A stretch of 64,000 nt of DNA from assembly GCF_014651615.1 (NCBI RefSeq), contig NZ_BMXF01000006.1, forward strand, positions 1-64,000, read 5' to 3'. Positions 17,184-26,375 of this stretch are shown in pieces. The stretch's first letter is position 1. Every line of letters begins with the position of its first letter. The notes beneath the pieces were generated by a model. It had not been told where the DNA came from. It saw only the letters and a program-made list of their open reading frames with translations, and searched no databases. This DNA comes from Persicitalea jodogahamensis (GTDB taxonomy: Bacteria > Bacteroidota > Bacteroidia > Cytophagales > Spirosomataceae). The position numbers and the translations under genes are program-made.

Positions 17184-17972
17184 ATGCGCTCGAAACCAGC
17201 TAGTATTCTGCTATCATTAATTTTCCTGACAGTACTCTTACTCAGTTTCAGTTCAAATTCTATCGCGCAAAACCTAAAACCGGGAAATTTGCCCCCGGCC
17301 TCAGCTACTGAAGACTGGTCAAATCAGCCTCCGGTAGTGATTCCAGCCGAAAACGGTACAGGAGCACCGTCTGATGCCATCATACTGCTAGGCAGCGAGA
17401 CTGGTTTCGAAAACTGGGAAAAGCTCGATGGTACCCCCATCAGCTGGTCAATTAAGGATAATGTCATGACGATTGTCCCAAAAACCGGAGACATCCAAAC
17501 CAAACTCAGGTTCGGGAATGTCCAGCTTCATCTTGAATGGAAGACCCCCGATCCAGCCGAGGATACAGGTACTAACCGGGGCAATAGCGGTGTATTTCTG
17601 ATGGCGCTTTATGAATTGCAGATTTATGAATCGTATCAATACCAAACCAGGCTTTATTACAACGGGATGGCGGGCAGTATCTACAAACAACATGCGCCCC
17701 TGGTCAATGCCGCCCGAAAACCCCAGACCTGGCAAACCTTTGATATCGTGTTTGAAGCTCCGGTTTTTAATCCTGATAAAACATTGAAAACGCCGGCTTA
17801 CATGACAGTCTTCCAGAACAACGTCCTGATTTTGAACCATGTAGAACTGAAAGGCCCGATGGTGTACCAAGGGTACCCCCGGTACGAATTTCACGCCACC
17901 AAACTACCACTTCGCTTACAGGAACATAGCAGCCGGGTAAGTTTCCGAAACATTTGGATAAGAGAACTTTAA
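17184..17972 (+). CDS. Secreted DUF1080 (3-keto-disaccharide hydrolase-like) protein
   Basis: 262 residues: signal peptide (to about 29, ending SIAQ) followed by one DUF1080 domain, a concanavalin-like beta-sandwich related to 3-keto-disaccharide hydrolases. Typical elements are IILLGSETGFENWEKLDG, the GNVQLHLEWKTP strand, NRGNSGVFLM and the final RVSFRNIWIREL. The family cleaves or binds glucosides in many Bacteroidota and Planctomycetes, and the substrate here is unknown. It is transcribed away from the DeoR operon and converges on the GH127 gene (29-base gap), so it is a single-gene unit. Confidence 0.85.
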   Translation: MRSKPASILLSLIFLTVLLLSFSSNSIAQNLKPGNLPPASATEDWSNQPPVVIPAENGTGAPSDAIILLGSETGFENWEKLDGTPISWSIKDNVMTIVPKTGDIQTKLRFGNVQLHLEWKTPDPAEDTGTNRGNSGVFLMALYELQIYESYQYQTRLYYNGMAGSIYKQHAPLVNAARKPQTWQTFDIVFEAPVFNPDKTLKTPAYMTVFQNNVLILNHVELKGPMVYQGYPRYEFHATKLPLRLQEHSSRVSFRNIWIREL

Positions 17973-18001
17973 ACTGCCCTACTTCAAAATAATGCTGCTA
18001 A

Positions 18002-20035
18002 TTATCGAACTAAGGCAAGCCAAACCGACATATCGGTATGTCCACGGTTTCCCCAGGCATAGTAAGGTACCAACTGAATAGGTACCCTTTTATCCGATTT
18101 TCCCGTAATAGGGCGATACAGTTTGCTGGTCCAGTTGCCATTATTAACCAAAACCCCATCGCCCCGCAGTACTGTTATGGGACTATTTTCAATGCTGAAC
18201 CGGGAGGGTTTTAAATTATTCTCAATAGCGATGGCTACGTCGAAAATGGTTCTGTCCTTGGGTAAATCGATGGATTCCAGGCAATAGACGACCGGGCCGC
18301 GTTTTACGGCTATCTGGTTACGGGTTTCTTCCACCAGGGGATTTGACTCAATAAGCTGCACAGGCATAGGAAGATCCAACTCAACCACATCACCCGCCTT
18401 GAAGGTCCTCATCAGCTGAGCGTAAGTACCTGGCGCTAATTCCATAGACTGTACTTTTCCATTGAGAGAAAGCCGGGCACCCGTACACCAGGAAGGAATC
18501 CTCAGGAAAAGCCCAAAGGGATCGGCCGGGACTTCGGTTAGCTGGATTCTTATTTTTCCATCCCAGGGGTAGTCGGTGGTCTGGAGTATTTTAAGATTGT
18601 CTTTTTTGAATTTTGTGTCCAGCGCATTGCCTCCGTACAAATTGACATACACCCCTTCATCAGACAAGCTATACGCATACTGGCTTACCTCGGCAATGGT
18701 ACGCACGGCATTGGGCGGGCAGCAGTTGGATTTTGAAATGTAGCTCTGGCGATCCTTTGACCAGCGCTGCTGAAACGGTAGCGCGTCGGAGTAAGCTAAT
18801 GGGTTGGTATACAAAAATTTATTCCCCTGCAAATTGATCCCGGACAACACGCTGTTGTAAAGAGCCAGCTCCACCACATCGGCGAATTTGGCATCGCCCG
18901 TGATCTGAAGCATCCGCCAGTTCCACAGCACATTGCCGATATTCGCGCATGTTTCATTGTGGGCCGTGAAGTTGGGTAGTTGGTAATCACGGCCGTAGGC
19001 CTGATGTGTTTTCTGTACCTCGTCGGTCTTGTACGAAGTACCATCCGGCGATACCCCGTCGTACAGCGAGCCGCAGCCGCCCGTCACGTACATTTTGTGC
19101 TGGGTGAGGTCGTCCCACATGGTATTAAGCTTAGCCAGTAAAGCTGCGTCGCCCGTTTCGGCGTAGACGTCAGCTACGCCGGCGTACAGGTAGTTGGCCC
19201 GTACGGCATGGCCCATTACCTTGGTTTGGTCCAGAAACGGAATGCGGTCCTGATTGTCGTCGGTACCTTCGGTGGCCCCTTTGATAGCTACCAGGTGCTT
19301 GACCAAATTGAGGTACCTGGCATCATTTGTAGAGCGGTACAACTCCGACAACCCCATGTAGTGCGAGGGACAAATGGCATTTCTGGATTGCTCAGGCGTA
19401 GCGGAGGCGTAGAATCCGATCAGGAAATCGGCGGCTTTTTTCGCCACGTTAAGCAGCGACGTTTTTCCGGTAGCCCGGTAATGCACGCAGGCCGCGGTCA
19501 TGAGGTGCCCAAAATTATACGCTTCAAAACTCAGCCGATTGTCAAACAGCCGGGCTTCGCCGTTCTGTTTCTGGAGGATAATCTCTTTGGTATAAATATA
19601 CCCATCGGCGCGCTGCGCTTTGGCAATCACGCCGATAGCGTGGTCCATCAGTTCATCAAGATGAGGATCCTTGGTAGCGGCGTACATGCTGGCCACAGCT
19701 TCAAAGGTTTTGTAGAAATCGCCATCATGGAAGGATGGTCCCTTGAATTTTCCGGTTTCGACCCCGGCGGCAATCTCAAAATTCCGGAACGAATGGCTGA
19801 TTTCCGGGTCGGTGTATACTTTCCAGAGCGTAGGTACCATATTGTCGCGGCATACCTGAAAACGGTCCGCCCAAAAGCCCTGCGTCCATTTGACCGCATC
19901 CATGTCGGTGCCGTGCAGTTTGGCGTAGCCGCTTTGGGAGGTGTTCACGAGGGCTCGGTCCTGCGCTTTCGTTCCCAAAAATGCTGAAGACAGCATTAAG
20001 ACAAGTACTATCGTTCGGCTTGTATTGCGGTTCAT
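18002..20035 (-). CDS. GH127-like (DUF1680) glycoside hydrolase, secreted
   Basis: 677-residue exported (alpha/alpha)6-barrel enzyme with signal peptide 1-24. The zinc/nucleophile set of beta-L-arabinofuranosidase HypBA1 is present: ETC (Glu361, Cys363) and the CCPPN pair (Cys438, Cys439). The position of HypBA1's acid/base Glu (as I recall, a GEAF motif 16 residues before ETC) is Gln345 in HQAYGRDYQLPN, so activity may differ from the type enzyme; GH127 also includes an aceric-acid hydrolase acting on rhamnogalacturonan II. Last gene of the SusC-SusD-PL10-GH127 operon, 19 bases after PL10. It probably trims arabinose-type side chains from pectin. Confidence 0.85.
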   Translation of the reverse strand: MNRNTSRTIVLVLMLSSAFLGTKAQDRALVNTSQSGYAKLHGTDMDAVKWTQGFWADRFQVCRDNMVPTLWKVYTDPEISHSFRNFEIAAGVETGKFKGPSFHDGDFYKTFEAVASMYAATKDPHLDELMDHAIGVIAKAQRADGYIYTKEIILQKQNGEARLFDNRLSFEAYNFGHLMTAACVHYRATGKTSLLNVAKKAADFLIGFYASATPEQSRNAICPSHYMGLSELYRSTNDARYLNLVKHLVAIKGATEGTDDNQDRIPFLDQTKVMGHAVRANYLYAGVADVYAETGDAALLAKLNTMWDDLTQHKMYVTGGCGSLYDGVSPDGTSYKTDEVQKTHQAYGRDYQLPNFTAHNETCANIGNVLWNWRMLQITGDAKFADVVELALYNSVLSGINLQGNKFLYTNPLAYSDALPFQQRWSKDRQSYISKSNCCPPNAVRTIAEVSQYAYSLSDEGVYVNLYGGNALDTKFKKDNLKILQTTDYPWDGKIRIQLTEVPADPFGLFLRIPSWCTGARLSLNGKVQSMELAPGTYAQLMRTFKAGDVVELDLPMPVQLIESNPLVEETRNQIAVKRGPVVYCLESIDLPKDRTIFDVAIAIENNLKPSRFSIENSPITVLRGDGVLVNNGNWTSKLYRPITGKSDKRVPIQLVPYYAWGNRGHTDMSVWLALVR

Positions 20036-20054
20036 ATTTTTGTGGTATTTGAAT

Positions 20055-21170
20055 TTATTTCACGTTCACCCGGTTCTTCCACTCCGGGTAGTTTTTCAAC
20101 AGGGCAGCCGGGGCGTTGGTGTACCAGCTGTATCCGTTGCGGCGTTCGGAGCCGATGTCGGCCAGGGCGTTCCGCTTGATCCCGTCGCGGTCGCAGAAGT
20201 AGGGCTTGCTGGTTTCCAGATCGTAGAAGCGCCCCCAAAGCGGTGGTGCATTTTTGTCAGCCACGACTACGACATTATTTTTTCCATCCTGATCGAGTTC
20301 TCTTTCTAACTTGATTCCCTCCACCTTATTCGCTTCAAACCATTTTACAGCCCCATTTATTGAGGCTATGATTTCTTTTGAAGGATTCTCTAGGCTCATC
20401 AACAGCCTGGTGATGCCCACCGATTCGGCACCGCTGAACGATTCGAGTTCGTATGCCCGGGCTTTGGCCGGAGCCAGCGTTTGTTCATCGTGCTGGGCGC
20501 ACCATACCGTCGGTTGCCCATCGACCATAATTTGGGTATTCAGGATGCAGGCAATCCCCTTGTCAAAAGCCTGTTGGGCCTTTGATTTCACATCATCAGG
20601 TAGTTGCAGGGAAGAGAATTCTTTACGATCAGGAAACACGTCACGCAGGAATTCCATGGTATTAACCATCGCGTTGTCGTTGTAGGTGATGTGGCCCGAA
20701 TACGCTACGCTTCCACTGCGAACCGGATAGAACTGTGGCCACCCTCCGTTTTCATACTGCGACAGGAAGATGTAATTCAGCCCTTTTTCAAAAGCTTCCC
20801 TGTACCTGGTGTCCTTGGTCCGGGAATACATATTGGCCAGGAACTTCAATTCCGTGATGGTAGCTCCATTGTCGAAAGTCGCCCCGATTTCGGACTTTCC
20901 CTTCATGTACCCCGCCTTCTCTGTCTCCGACATCGGATGATGGTACGGCTTGTTCTTTTCCCAACCCCCGATACTCTTTTGGCTTACTAGCACATTTTCT
21001 GCCACCCGTTTCGCTTCATCGGAGCCATACCAGGCGGCAGGCATACCGGTGGCTACCTGATTCCAGCTCTTGCTCAGGTAGTCAGCGGATTTTTCCTGCT
21101 TCGTGTCCTGAGCTGAGACAAACGAAAATGCCAGGGCAAGAAGTAAGAAACCAGAACAAATGATTCTCAT
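20055..21170 (-). CDS. Secreted pectate lyase, PL10
   Basis: 371 residues: signal peptide to about 20 (FVSAQ), then a PL10 alpha/alpha catalytic domain with GGWEKN, ATFDNGAT, the QYENGGWPQFYP block, HITYNDNAM (catalytic Asp region), and the C-terminal RFYDLE, DRDG, SERRNGYSWY and WKNRV motifs. It cleaves polygalacturonate by beta-elimination with Ca2+. ATG 21170 is preferred; a GTG at 21182 would add four residues. It stands 181 bases after SusD and just before GH127, so the PUL attacks the galacturonan backbone and its side chains together. Confidence 0.9.
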   Translation of the reverse strand: MRIICSGFLLLALAFSFVSAQDTKQEKSADYLSKSWNQVATGMPAAWYGSDEAKRVAENVLVSQKSIGGWEKNKPYHHPMSETEKAGYMKGKSEIGATFDNGATITELKFLANMYSRTKDTRYREAFEKGLNYIFLSQYENGGWPQFYPVRSGSVAYSGHITYNDNAMVNTMEFLRDVFPDRKEFSSLQLPDDVKSKAQQAFDKGIACILNTQIMVDGQPTVWCAQHDEQTLAPAKARAYELESFSGAESVGITRLLMSLENPSKEIIASINGAVKWFEANKVEGIKLERELDQDGKNNVVVVADKNAPPLWGRFYDLETSKPYFCDRDGIKRNALADIGSERRNGYSWYTNAPAALLKNYPEWKNRVNVK

Positions 21171-21254
21171 AGAAGTCAACACTTGAAGCTGAGTAATGTA
21201 CTAATAAACAAAGAGATTCGAAGGGAATAAAGTACCCGAACCGACTTAAAACAG

Positions 21255-21326
21255 GCTACCGGCTGTCAATATCTGGTTATCAGGTCAAGCTATTGAAATG
21301 ACAACAATAAACCGACAGCCGGTAGC
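21255..21326. repeat. 13-bp inverted repeat between susD and PL10 genes
   Basis: GCTACCGGCTGTC (21255-21267) and its exact complement (21314-21326) are separated by 46 bases. The distal arm sits 25 bases after the SusD stop in the direction of transcription. No U-run follows. It may be an mRNA processing or partial termination structure, or a regulator site. Confidence 0.5.
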
Positions 21327-21351
21327 GAGGTATTGGGTTGTTAGCTTTTAA

Positions 21352-22764
21352 TCAATACCCCTTATTCTGGGTAATTATGGCATTTTGATCCCGGACAAAA
21401 GTGGGGATAGGCAACAACAGTTTCTCCTCCGTCACACTTTTACCTTTTTCCTTCAAAACGGGTATGGCGCGATTGGTGCGTTTCAGGTCAAACCAGCGGT
21501 GAAACTCGAAAGCCAACTCCATGCGTCGCTCGTGTTCCAGCGCCAGAGCTACCGTGTTGTACTTTTGCGGATAGCCGCTCTCTCCGTAAGCGGGCAAGCC
21601 GACCCTGGCCCGCACCTCATTCATATATTTTGCATCGCCCGTAGCTTCGGTGAGCAACAACAACAGGTCAGCATAGCGGAAAACAATAAAATTGTTGTTG
21701 GCGGCAATGTTCTGACCCACCACGGGGGCTGTTTTGTCCGCCCATTTTTTAGGAAATCGGGCGGCGTTGAAAGTACCTTTCGCATCGACGAAACCCGTGT
21801 CGATAGAAGCCTGTTTACGGCTATCCTTTGCTTCGAACTCGTTCCATACATTATCGACGACCTGATTCATGCCTGAACCGTAAAAGCCCAGGACATTGGT
21901 ACTTGGGAAAAATTCACGGTAATAGGTGCTGAAAGGAGAGGTAGGAGAACCTCCCAGGTACTGAATTTCAAAAATGGACTCCTTTGTGTTTTTGGTTTTT
22001 GGGTCCCAGAGCGATGCAAAACTGGGTAGCAAGCTGTACTGCTTACTATTGTACACTTCAAGGAATTCTTTACCCGCGTTGGTTTTGTCGCCCATCACGA
22101 GGTACTGCTTTCCCAGTAAGGTCTGGACGGCTCCCTTTGTGGCTCTGCCGACCACGGTGGCCGTGACGGGAAGCGCACTTTTTGCTTCTGTCAGATCCTT
22201 CATGATTTGCGCATTTATTTCGGCTACCGGCGTGCGGGGTAGCGCCTGTGCTTCGGCGGCGGTCAGGGTACGGGTCACCAGGGGTACTTCGCCCCAAATC
22301 TGCACCATGTTGTAGTAGTACAAAGACCGCAAAAAGAGCATTTCTCCTCTCAGTTTGGTTTTGTAGGCAGCATCCAAGTCGGCTCCTTCGAGTTTGTCGA
22401 GCACGAGGTTGACATTGTACAACGACTTGTAGAAGTTTTGCCAAAACTGGTACACCATGGTATTGGCTGGCGTGATGGTGTAATCACGAAACTGCCATTT
22501 GTCGGCCTGATTGCCAGGAATGGCGTTGATCGTGACGTTATCGCCCATGAGTTCACCAACGTACGAAATAGGCCCCTGCGCATCGTATACCGTATACAAG
22601 GTAGTATAGGCAGCGGTCGCGGCTAAATCGAAATCAGCCTTGGTTTTGTAAAAATTTCCGGCGTTCGGATTTGAAATTGGCGCCAGATCCAGGAACGACT
22701 CCTTGCAGCCCCACGTCAGAAACAGGGAGCTTACTACTACGAGGTATTGAATGATCTTTTTCAT
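21352..22764 (-). CDS. SusD/RagB-family surface glycan-binding lipoprotein (PUL 1)
   Basis: 470 residues with lipobox Cys20 (LTWGC), then the SusD-like N-terminal segment (NPNAGNFYKTKADFDLA), TPR helices, and the RagB C-terminal domain ending in the characteristic LALEHERRMELAFEFHRWFDLKRT and a final PIPTFVRDQN. It forms the lid of the SusC pore encoded 91 bases upstream. Ligand is presumably pectic oligosaccharide, from the linked PL10 and GH127 genes. Confidence 0.93.
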   Translation of the reverse strand: MKKIIQYLVVVSSLFLTWGCKESFLDLAPISNPNAGNFYKTKADFDLAATAAYTTLYTVYDAQGPISYVGELMGDNVTINAIPGNQADKWQFRDYTITPANTMVYQFWQNFYKSLYNVNLVLDKLEGADLDAAYKTKLRGEMLFLRSLYYYNMVQIWGEVPLVTRTLTAAEAQALPRTPVAEINAQIMKDLTEAKSALPVTATVVGRATKGAVQTLLGKQYLVMGDKTNAGKEFLEVYNSKQYSLLPSFASLWDPKTKNTKESIFEIQYLGGSPTSPFSTYYREFFPSTNVLGFYGSGMNQVVDNVWNEFEAKDSRKQASIDTGFVDAKGTFNAARFPKKWADKTAPVVGQNIAANNNFIVFRYADLLLLLTEATGDAKYMNEVRARVGLPAYGESGYPQKYNTVALALEHERRMELAFEFHRWFDLKRTNRAIPVLKEKGKSVTEEKLLLPIPTFVRDQNAIITQNKGY

Positions 22765-22855
22765 TGTTTTTATCAGGTATGTTTTGCCAGAGACGATTTA
22801 TCCCCGGTACTTATAAAAAGTGTACGGGATGAATGTCAAGGGTTTGATTCATAAG

Positions 22856-25800
22856 TTAGAAACTGGCCTTGATGCCAAACGTGATCACACGGGGAAGTGG
22901 GTAGGAACCATAATCGACTCCCTGAAAAGCGCCCGGTACCGGAGCATTGCCGCTGGTATAGTTGCTTGCCGTTTCCATGCTCGAGCTATATGAGGTAGTT
23001 CCATAGGTCGTATTTTCAGGATCGTACCCAATGTACTTACTGAAAAGGTAGACGTTTTCGGCGTTCATATACACCCGCACATCCTTGATATTCAACCTGC
23101 TGATCAACTGATTGGGCAGGCTATAGGATACCCGGATGTTTTTCAGCCGGACGAAAGAAGCATCTTCTACCCAATACGAGGAGAATTGTTTTTGCAGGCC
23201 TAAGTAGTTGACCGAGGGCTTGAAATGCCTGCCATCACCCGGCTCGCTTTCCGACCGCCAGTAACCGTACATGTCTTCAAAGAAATTCCGGCCATTGTCC
23301 CAGGTACCCAGAAACCGGATGTTGTTGTTCACAATTTCGCCCCCAAAAGATCCCTGAAACAAAAATGAGAGTTCAAACCCCTTATAGCCGAACGTATTGG
23401 TAATGCCGCCAATGAAATCAGGCTGGTAATTGCCCAGAATGGTCCGATCGGCATCCGAGATTTTACCATCGCCGTTTACGTCCCGCACCTTGGGGTCGCC
23501 CGGTGTGGTGCTTGCGTGGTGCGGGTAGGCATCAATTTCAGCCTGATTCTTGAACACCCCGTCAAAAATATAACCGAAGAAGTTCGATACTGGCTGACCT
23601 ACCTCGGTTCTGACAGTTGTCACGTTATCGACGTATTGGATGGGCGCATTGTTCGGTCCAAGCTGAAGTACCTTGTTTTTATTGTGCGCGATATTGAAAT
23701 CGGTAGTCCAGGTGAGGGCGCGATTGATATTTTTGGTAGAGATGGCAAACTCAACTCCCCGGTTTCGCATTTTTCCAATGTTAGAAAGCTGGGTCGAAAA
23801 TCCGGTGATATCGGGGATGGGTACAAACAATAGCATATCGCGGGTCAGTGAGTTATAAAGTTCAACTGACGCAGTGATCCTGTTTTTGAACAAACCTATA
23901 TCTACCCCGATATTGGACTGATCGGTTTTTTCCCATTTCAGCCCCGAGTTGGCCAGCCCGCTCACGACCAGTCCATTGGCCAAAGTACCTCCATTCACAT
24001 AAGGCGCTGATCCCAGAAGGCTGACTGCCCCGTAGTTAGGAATCTGGTTGTTTCCCGTTACTCCGTAGCTCACCCGCAGCTTCAAATTATTGACCGCTTT
24101 GATATTTCCCATGAAGGCTTCTTCCGAAATCAACCAGCCCGCCGAAACTGATGGGAAGTATCCCCATTTGTTATCGGCGCCAAAACGCGACATACCGTCC
24201 CGGCGAATGGCCCCTGAGAGGAAATACCTGTTGTTGTAATTGTACTGTACCCGAGCCAGATATGAAATAAGCGCCCATTCGCTTGCTGTGGTGTTGCCGG
24301 CCGAAACCGTGCCCGCGTTGAGCGTCTGCACCAGGTCGTTCGGGAAGTTGTTGGCCGCCACGTACATGGTTTCGTCGCGTTGCTTCTGGACCGTGTAGCC
24401 CAAAAGCCCGGTTACGGAATGATCGCCCAAATGCTTGTCGTAGGTCAGGGTGTTTTCGCTCAGCCAGTTCAGCATGTAATTGTTCCCGGCATTGCCCTGG
24501 GCAGGAAGTACGGCAGAGTACCCGTATTTCTGTTTATCCTTCCAGTAAAAATCCGCCCGGGCATTGTACAGGTTCCCGCTCAGGCTGGTTCTGAACCGCA
24601 GGTCGTCGACGATCTTGTATTCCAGAAATCCGGTGGCGATGGTATTGAACGACTTTCTGCTTTTTTCCGCCTCACGTGTCAACGAGTACGGATGCCACAA
24701 ATTCATGTCGGGATAGGCCGTGTACTTGAACCAGGTAGAATTCGGGTCACGGAAACCCAGGTTGCCGTTTTCATTATAGACCGGGAAAATCGGGCTGCTT
24801 TGCAAGCCCAGACTGATTACATCGCTTTTTCCGCTTGTTCCTTCGGTACGGTCAAAAATGGAAGTTATTCCCAGATTCAAACCCACGGTCAGGTGTTTGT
24901 TGACTTCTGTCCGGACATTGGAGCGCATCGTGAGCCGCTTGTAGTAGTTGTTGTCCAGCACGGCGGTCTGATCCAGGTATGCACCCGAAAACATGTATTG
25001 TGTTTTTTCGGTACCACCCGAAACACTCACCTGAGCATTGAAGGAAGGTGCTTTGCGAAACATGACCTCCTGCCAGTCGGTGCCTTTGCCAAACTGTCCG
25101 GGATTGGTAGTAAAGTCTTCCGGGATGCGTAGGGTTGCCGGCCGCAGGTTGTTAGGGTCGCTGGCTTTGCCCCCCTGCGCCATCCATGCGTTGTTTTTGG
25201 CATCCACATAGGTTTCGATAAACTGCTGGGCATCCATCATTTTTACCCGGCGAACTACTTCCTGCGTGCCGTATTCTATGTTAGCACTTACGTTGGCCTT
25301 ACCGGGTTTTCCCATTTTTGTCGTAACCAGTATAACCCCGCTCGAGCCGCGGGAACCGTAAATAGCGGCCGAGGAAGCATCTTTCAGTACTTCAATAGAC
25401 TCGATGTCCTGAGGGTTGATCAGGTTGAGGTTGAAGTTTTCCAGAGGTACTCCATCCACTACGATCAGCGGATTGGTACCGGCGGTGATAGAGCTGACAC
25501 CCCGGATTTTGATAACCGGCGATGCGCCCGGAGCGCCCTGCGATTGACTGATGTTGACCCCCGGCATTGTTCCGGCCAGTGACTGGGTCACGTTGCTGAA
25601 AGAGCGATCTTTGAATTTGTCGTAGTTCACCGATATTACCGAGCCCGTAACCGCCCGCTTGCTCTGGGTGCCATATCCCACCACCACCACTTCGTCCAGA
25701 ACCTGGTTATCGGGTGAAAGCTGAACGGATAATTGGGACTGACTCCCGACTACCCGCTCGACTGTTTTGTACCCCACAAAACTAAAAACAAGCGTTGCCT

Positions 25801-26002
25801 GCTGATCAGGTACTTCAATCTGAAATGCCCCGTCGGCATTCGTCGTCGTGCCCCGTTGCGTGCCTTTGATAATGACACTCACACCGGGTAATGATCCTTC
25901 TGAACCACTGCTGGTTACGGTTCCGCTTACAGAAACGGACTGAGCTCGTATTCCTTGCGCAACGAGAAAGACAAGGAAGAGACTGCTTAAAACTTTTTTC
26001 AT
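22856..26002 (-). CDS. SusC/RagA-family TonB-dependent outer-membrane transporter (PUL 1)
   Basis: 1048 residues: signal peptide (1-20), carboxypeptidase-regulatory-like domain (about 22-98), TonB-box region DEVVVVGYG (103-111), plug with VDGVPLE and the GSRGSSGVILVTTK motif, then a 22-strand barrel ending in aromatic ASF. It imports oligosaccharides with SusD. First gene of its operon; a promoter resembling TTTG-N19-TACTTTTC lies at 26071-26101 and the preceding operon is closed by a terminator at 26261-26294. Confidence 0.95.
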   Translation of the reverse strand: MKKVLSSLFLVFLVAQGIRAQSVSVSGTVTSSGSEGSLPGVSVIIKGTQRGTTTNADGAFQIEVPDQQATLVFSFVGYKTVERVVGSQSQLSVQLSPDNQVLDEVVVVGYGTQSKRAVTGSVISVNYDKFKDRSFSNVTQSLAGTMPGVNISQSQGAPGASPVIKIRGVSSITAGTNPLIVVDGVPLENFNLNLINPQDIESIEVLKDASSAAIYGSRGSSGVILVTTKMGKPGKANVSANIEYGTQEVVRRVKMMDAQQFIETYVDAKNNAWMAQGGKASDPNNLRPATLRIPEDFTTNPGQFGKGTDWQEVMFRKAPSFNAQVSVSGGTEKTQYMFSGAYLDQTAVLDNNYYKRLTMRSNVRTEVNKHLTVGLNLGITSIFDRTEGTSGKSDVISLGLQSSPIFPVYNENGNLGFRDPNSTWFKYTAYPDMNLWHPYSLTREAEKSRKSFNTIATGFLEYKIVDDLRFRTSLSGNLYNARADFYWKDKQKYGYSAVLPAQGNAGNNYMLNWLSENTLTYDKHLGDHSVTGLLGYTVQKQRDETMYVAANNFPNDLVQTLNAGTVSAGNTTASEWALISYLARVQYNYNNRYFLSGAIRRDGMSRFGADNKWGYFPSVSAGWLISEEAFMGNIKAVNNLKLRVSYGVTGNNQIPNYGAVSLLGSAPYVNGGTLANGLVVSGLANSGLKWEKTDQSNIGVDIGLFKNRITASVELYNSLTRDMLLFVPIPDITGFSTQLSNIGKMRNRGVEFAISTKNINRALTWTTDFNIAHNKNKVLQLGPNNAPIQYVDNVTTVRTEVGQPVSNFFGYIFDGVFKNQAEIDAYPHHASTTPGDPKVRDVNGDGKISDADRTILGNYQPDFIGGITNTFGYKGFELSFLFQGSFGGEIVNNNIRFLGTWDNGRNFFEDMYGYWRSESEPGDGRHFKPSVNYLGLQKQFSSYWVEDASFVRLKNIRVSYSLPNQLISRLNIKDVRVYMNAENVYLFSKYIGYDPENTTYGTTSYSSSMETASNYTSGNAPVPGAFQGVDYGSYPLPRVITFGIKASF

Positions 26003-26070
26003 TCGCTTGAGATTGATTTTAGAGCCGTAGACTTTATTTCTAATTGTTTCTTTTTTATTCCTTTTTTTGC

Positions 26071-26101
26071 GAAAAGTATAACAATAACTATTTATAACAA
26101 A
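26071..26101 (-). promoter_or_regulatory. Predicted promoter of the PUL 1 operon
   Basis: Reverse strand: TTTG (26098-26101), 19-base spacer, TACTTTTC (26071-26078), one mismatch from TAnnTTTG. It lies 69 bases before the SusC ATG in strongly AT-rich DNA. Confidence 0.45.
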
Positions 26102-26260
26102 ATTTTTTTATGAAAAAAGAATATTTTATCTTCATTTATAGCCCTCAGGGGCATAAATAGAAGTTATTCGAAATTTTTTATATATCAAAAACAGCCCAGC
26201 CAGGAAGTGTAATCATACTTGGCTTTGGTTTACAGAGAAGAGTCAGCTCTCCCGCGCAAC

Positions 26261-26294
26261 AAAAAAAGCTGCCGTTTCAAACAGAAGCGACAGC
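26261..26294 (-). terminator. Rho-independent terminator after the apiosidase-like gene
   Basis: Reverse-strand RNA forms an 11-bp stem with two G-U pairs (26284-26294 with 26268-26278), a 5-base loop and a run of seven U (26261-26267). It ends the kinase-glycosidase operon before the SusC promoter. Confidence 0.8.
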
Positions 26295-26375
26295 CTTGAA
26301 TCACAGATGGATACAAATGGAGTTGAACAGAAATCGGCTTCTGGTCTCCAATACGTCATAAACGATTCCGCGGGT

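Larger units (their letters stand above)
26003..26375. other. AT-rich intergenic control region of PUL 1
   Basis: 373 bases holding, from right to left, the terminator of the upstream glycosidase gene, about 160 bases of very AT-rich sequence, the predicted SusC promoter and a leader of roughly 60 bases. No ORF, RNA gene or operator repeat that I can support. Confidence 0.6.

Noticed and set aside
22765-22855. Imperfect stem between susC and susD of PUL 1 (around 22800-22830)
   Set aside because: Pairing is interrupted and no U-run follows; not distinguishable from chance.
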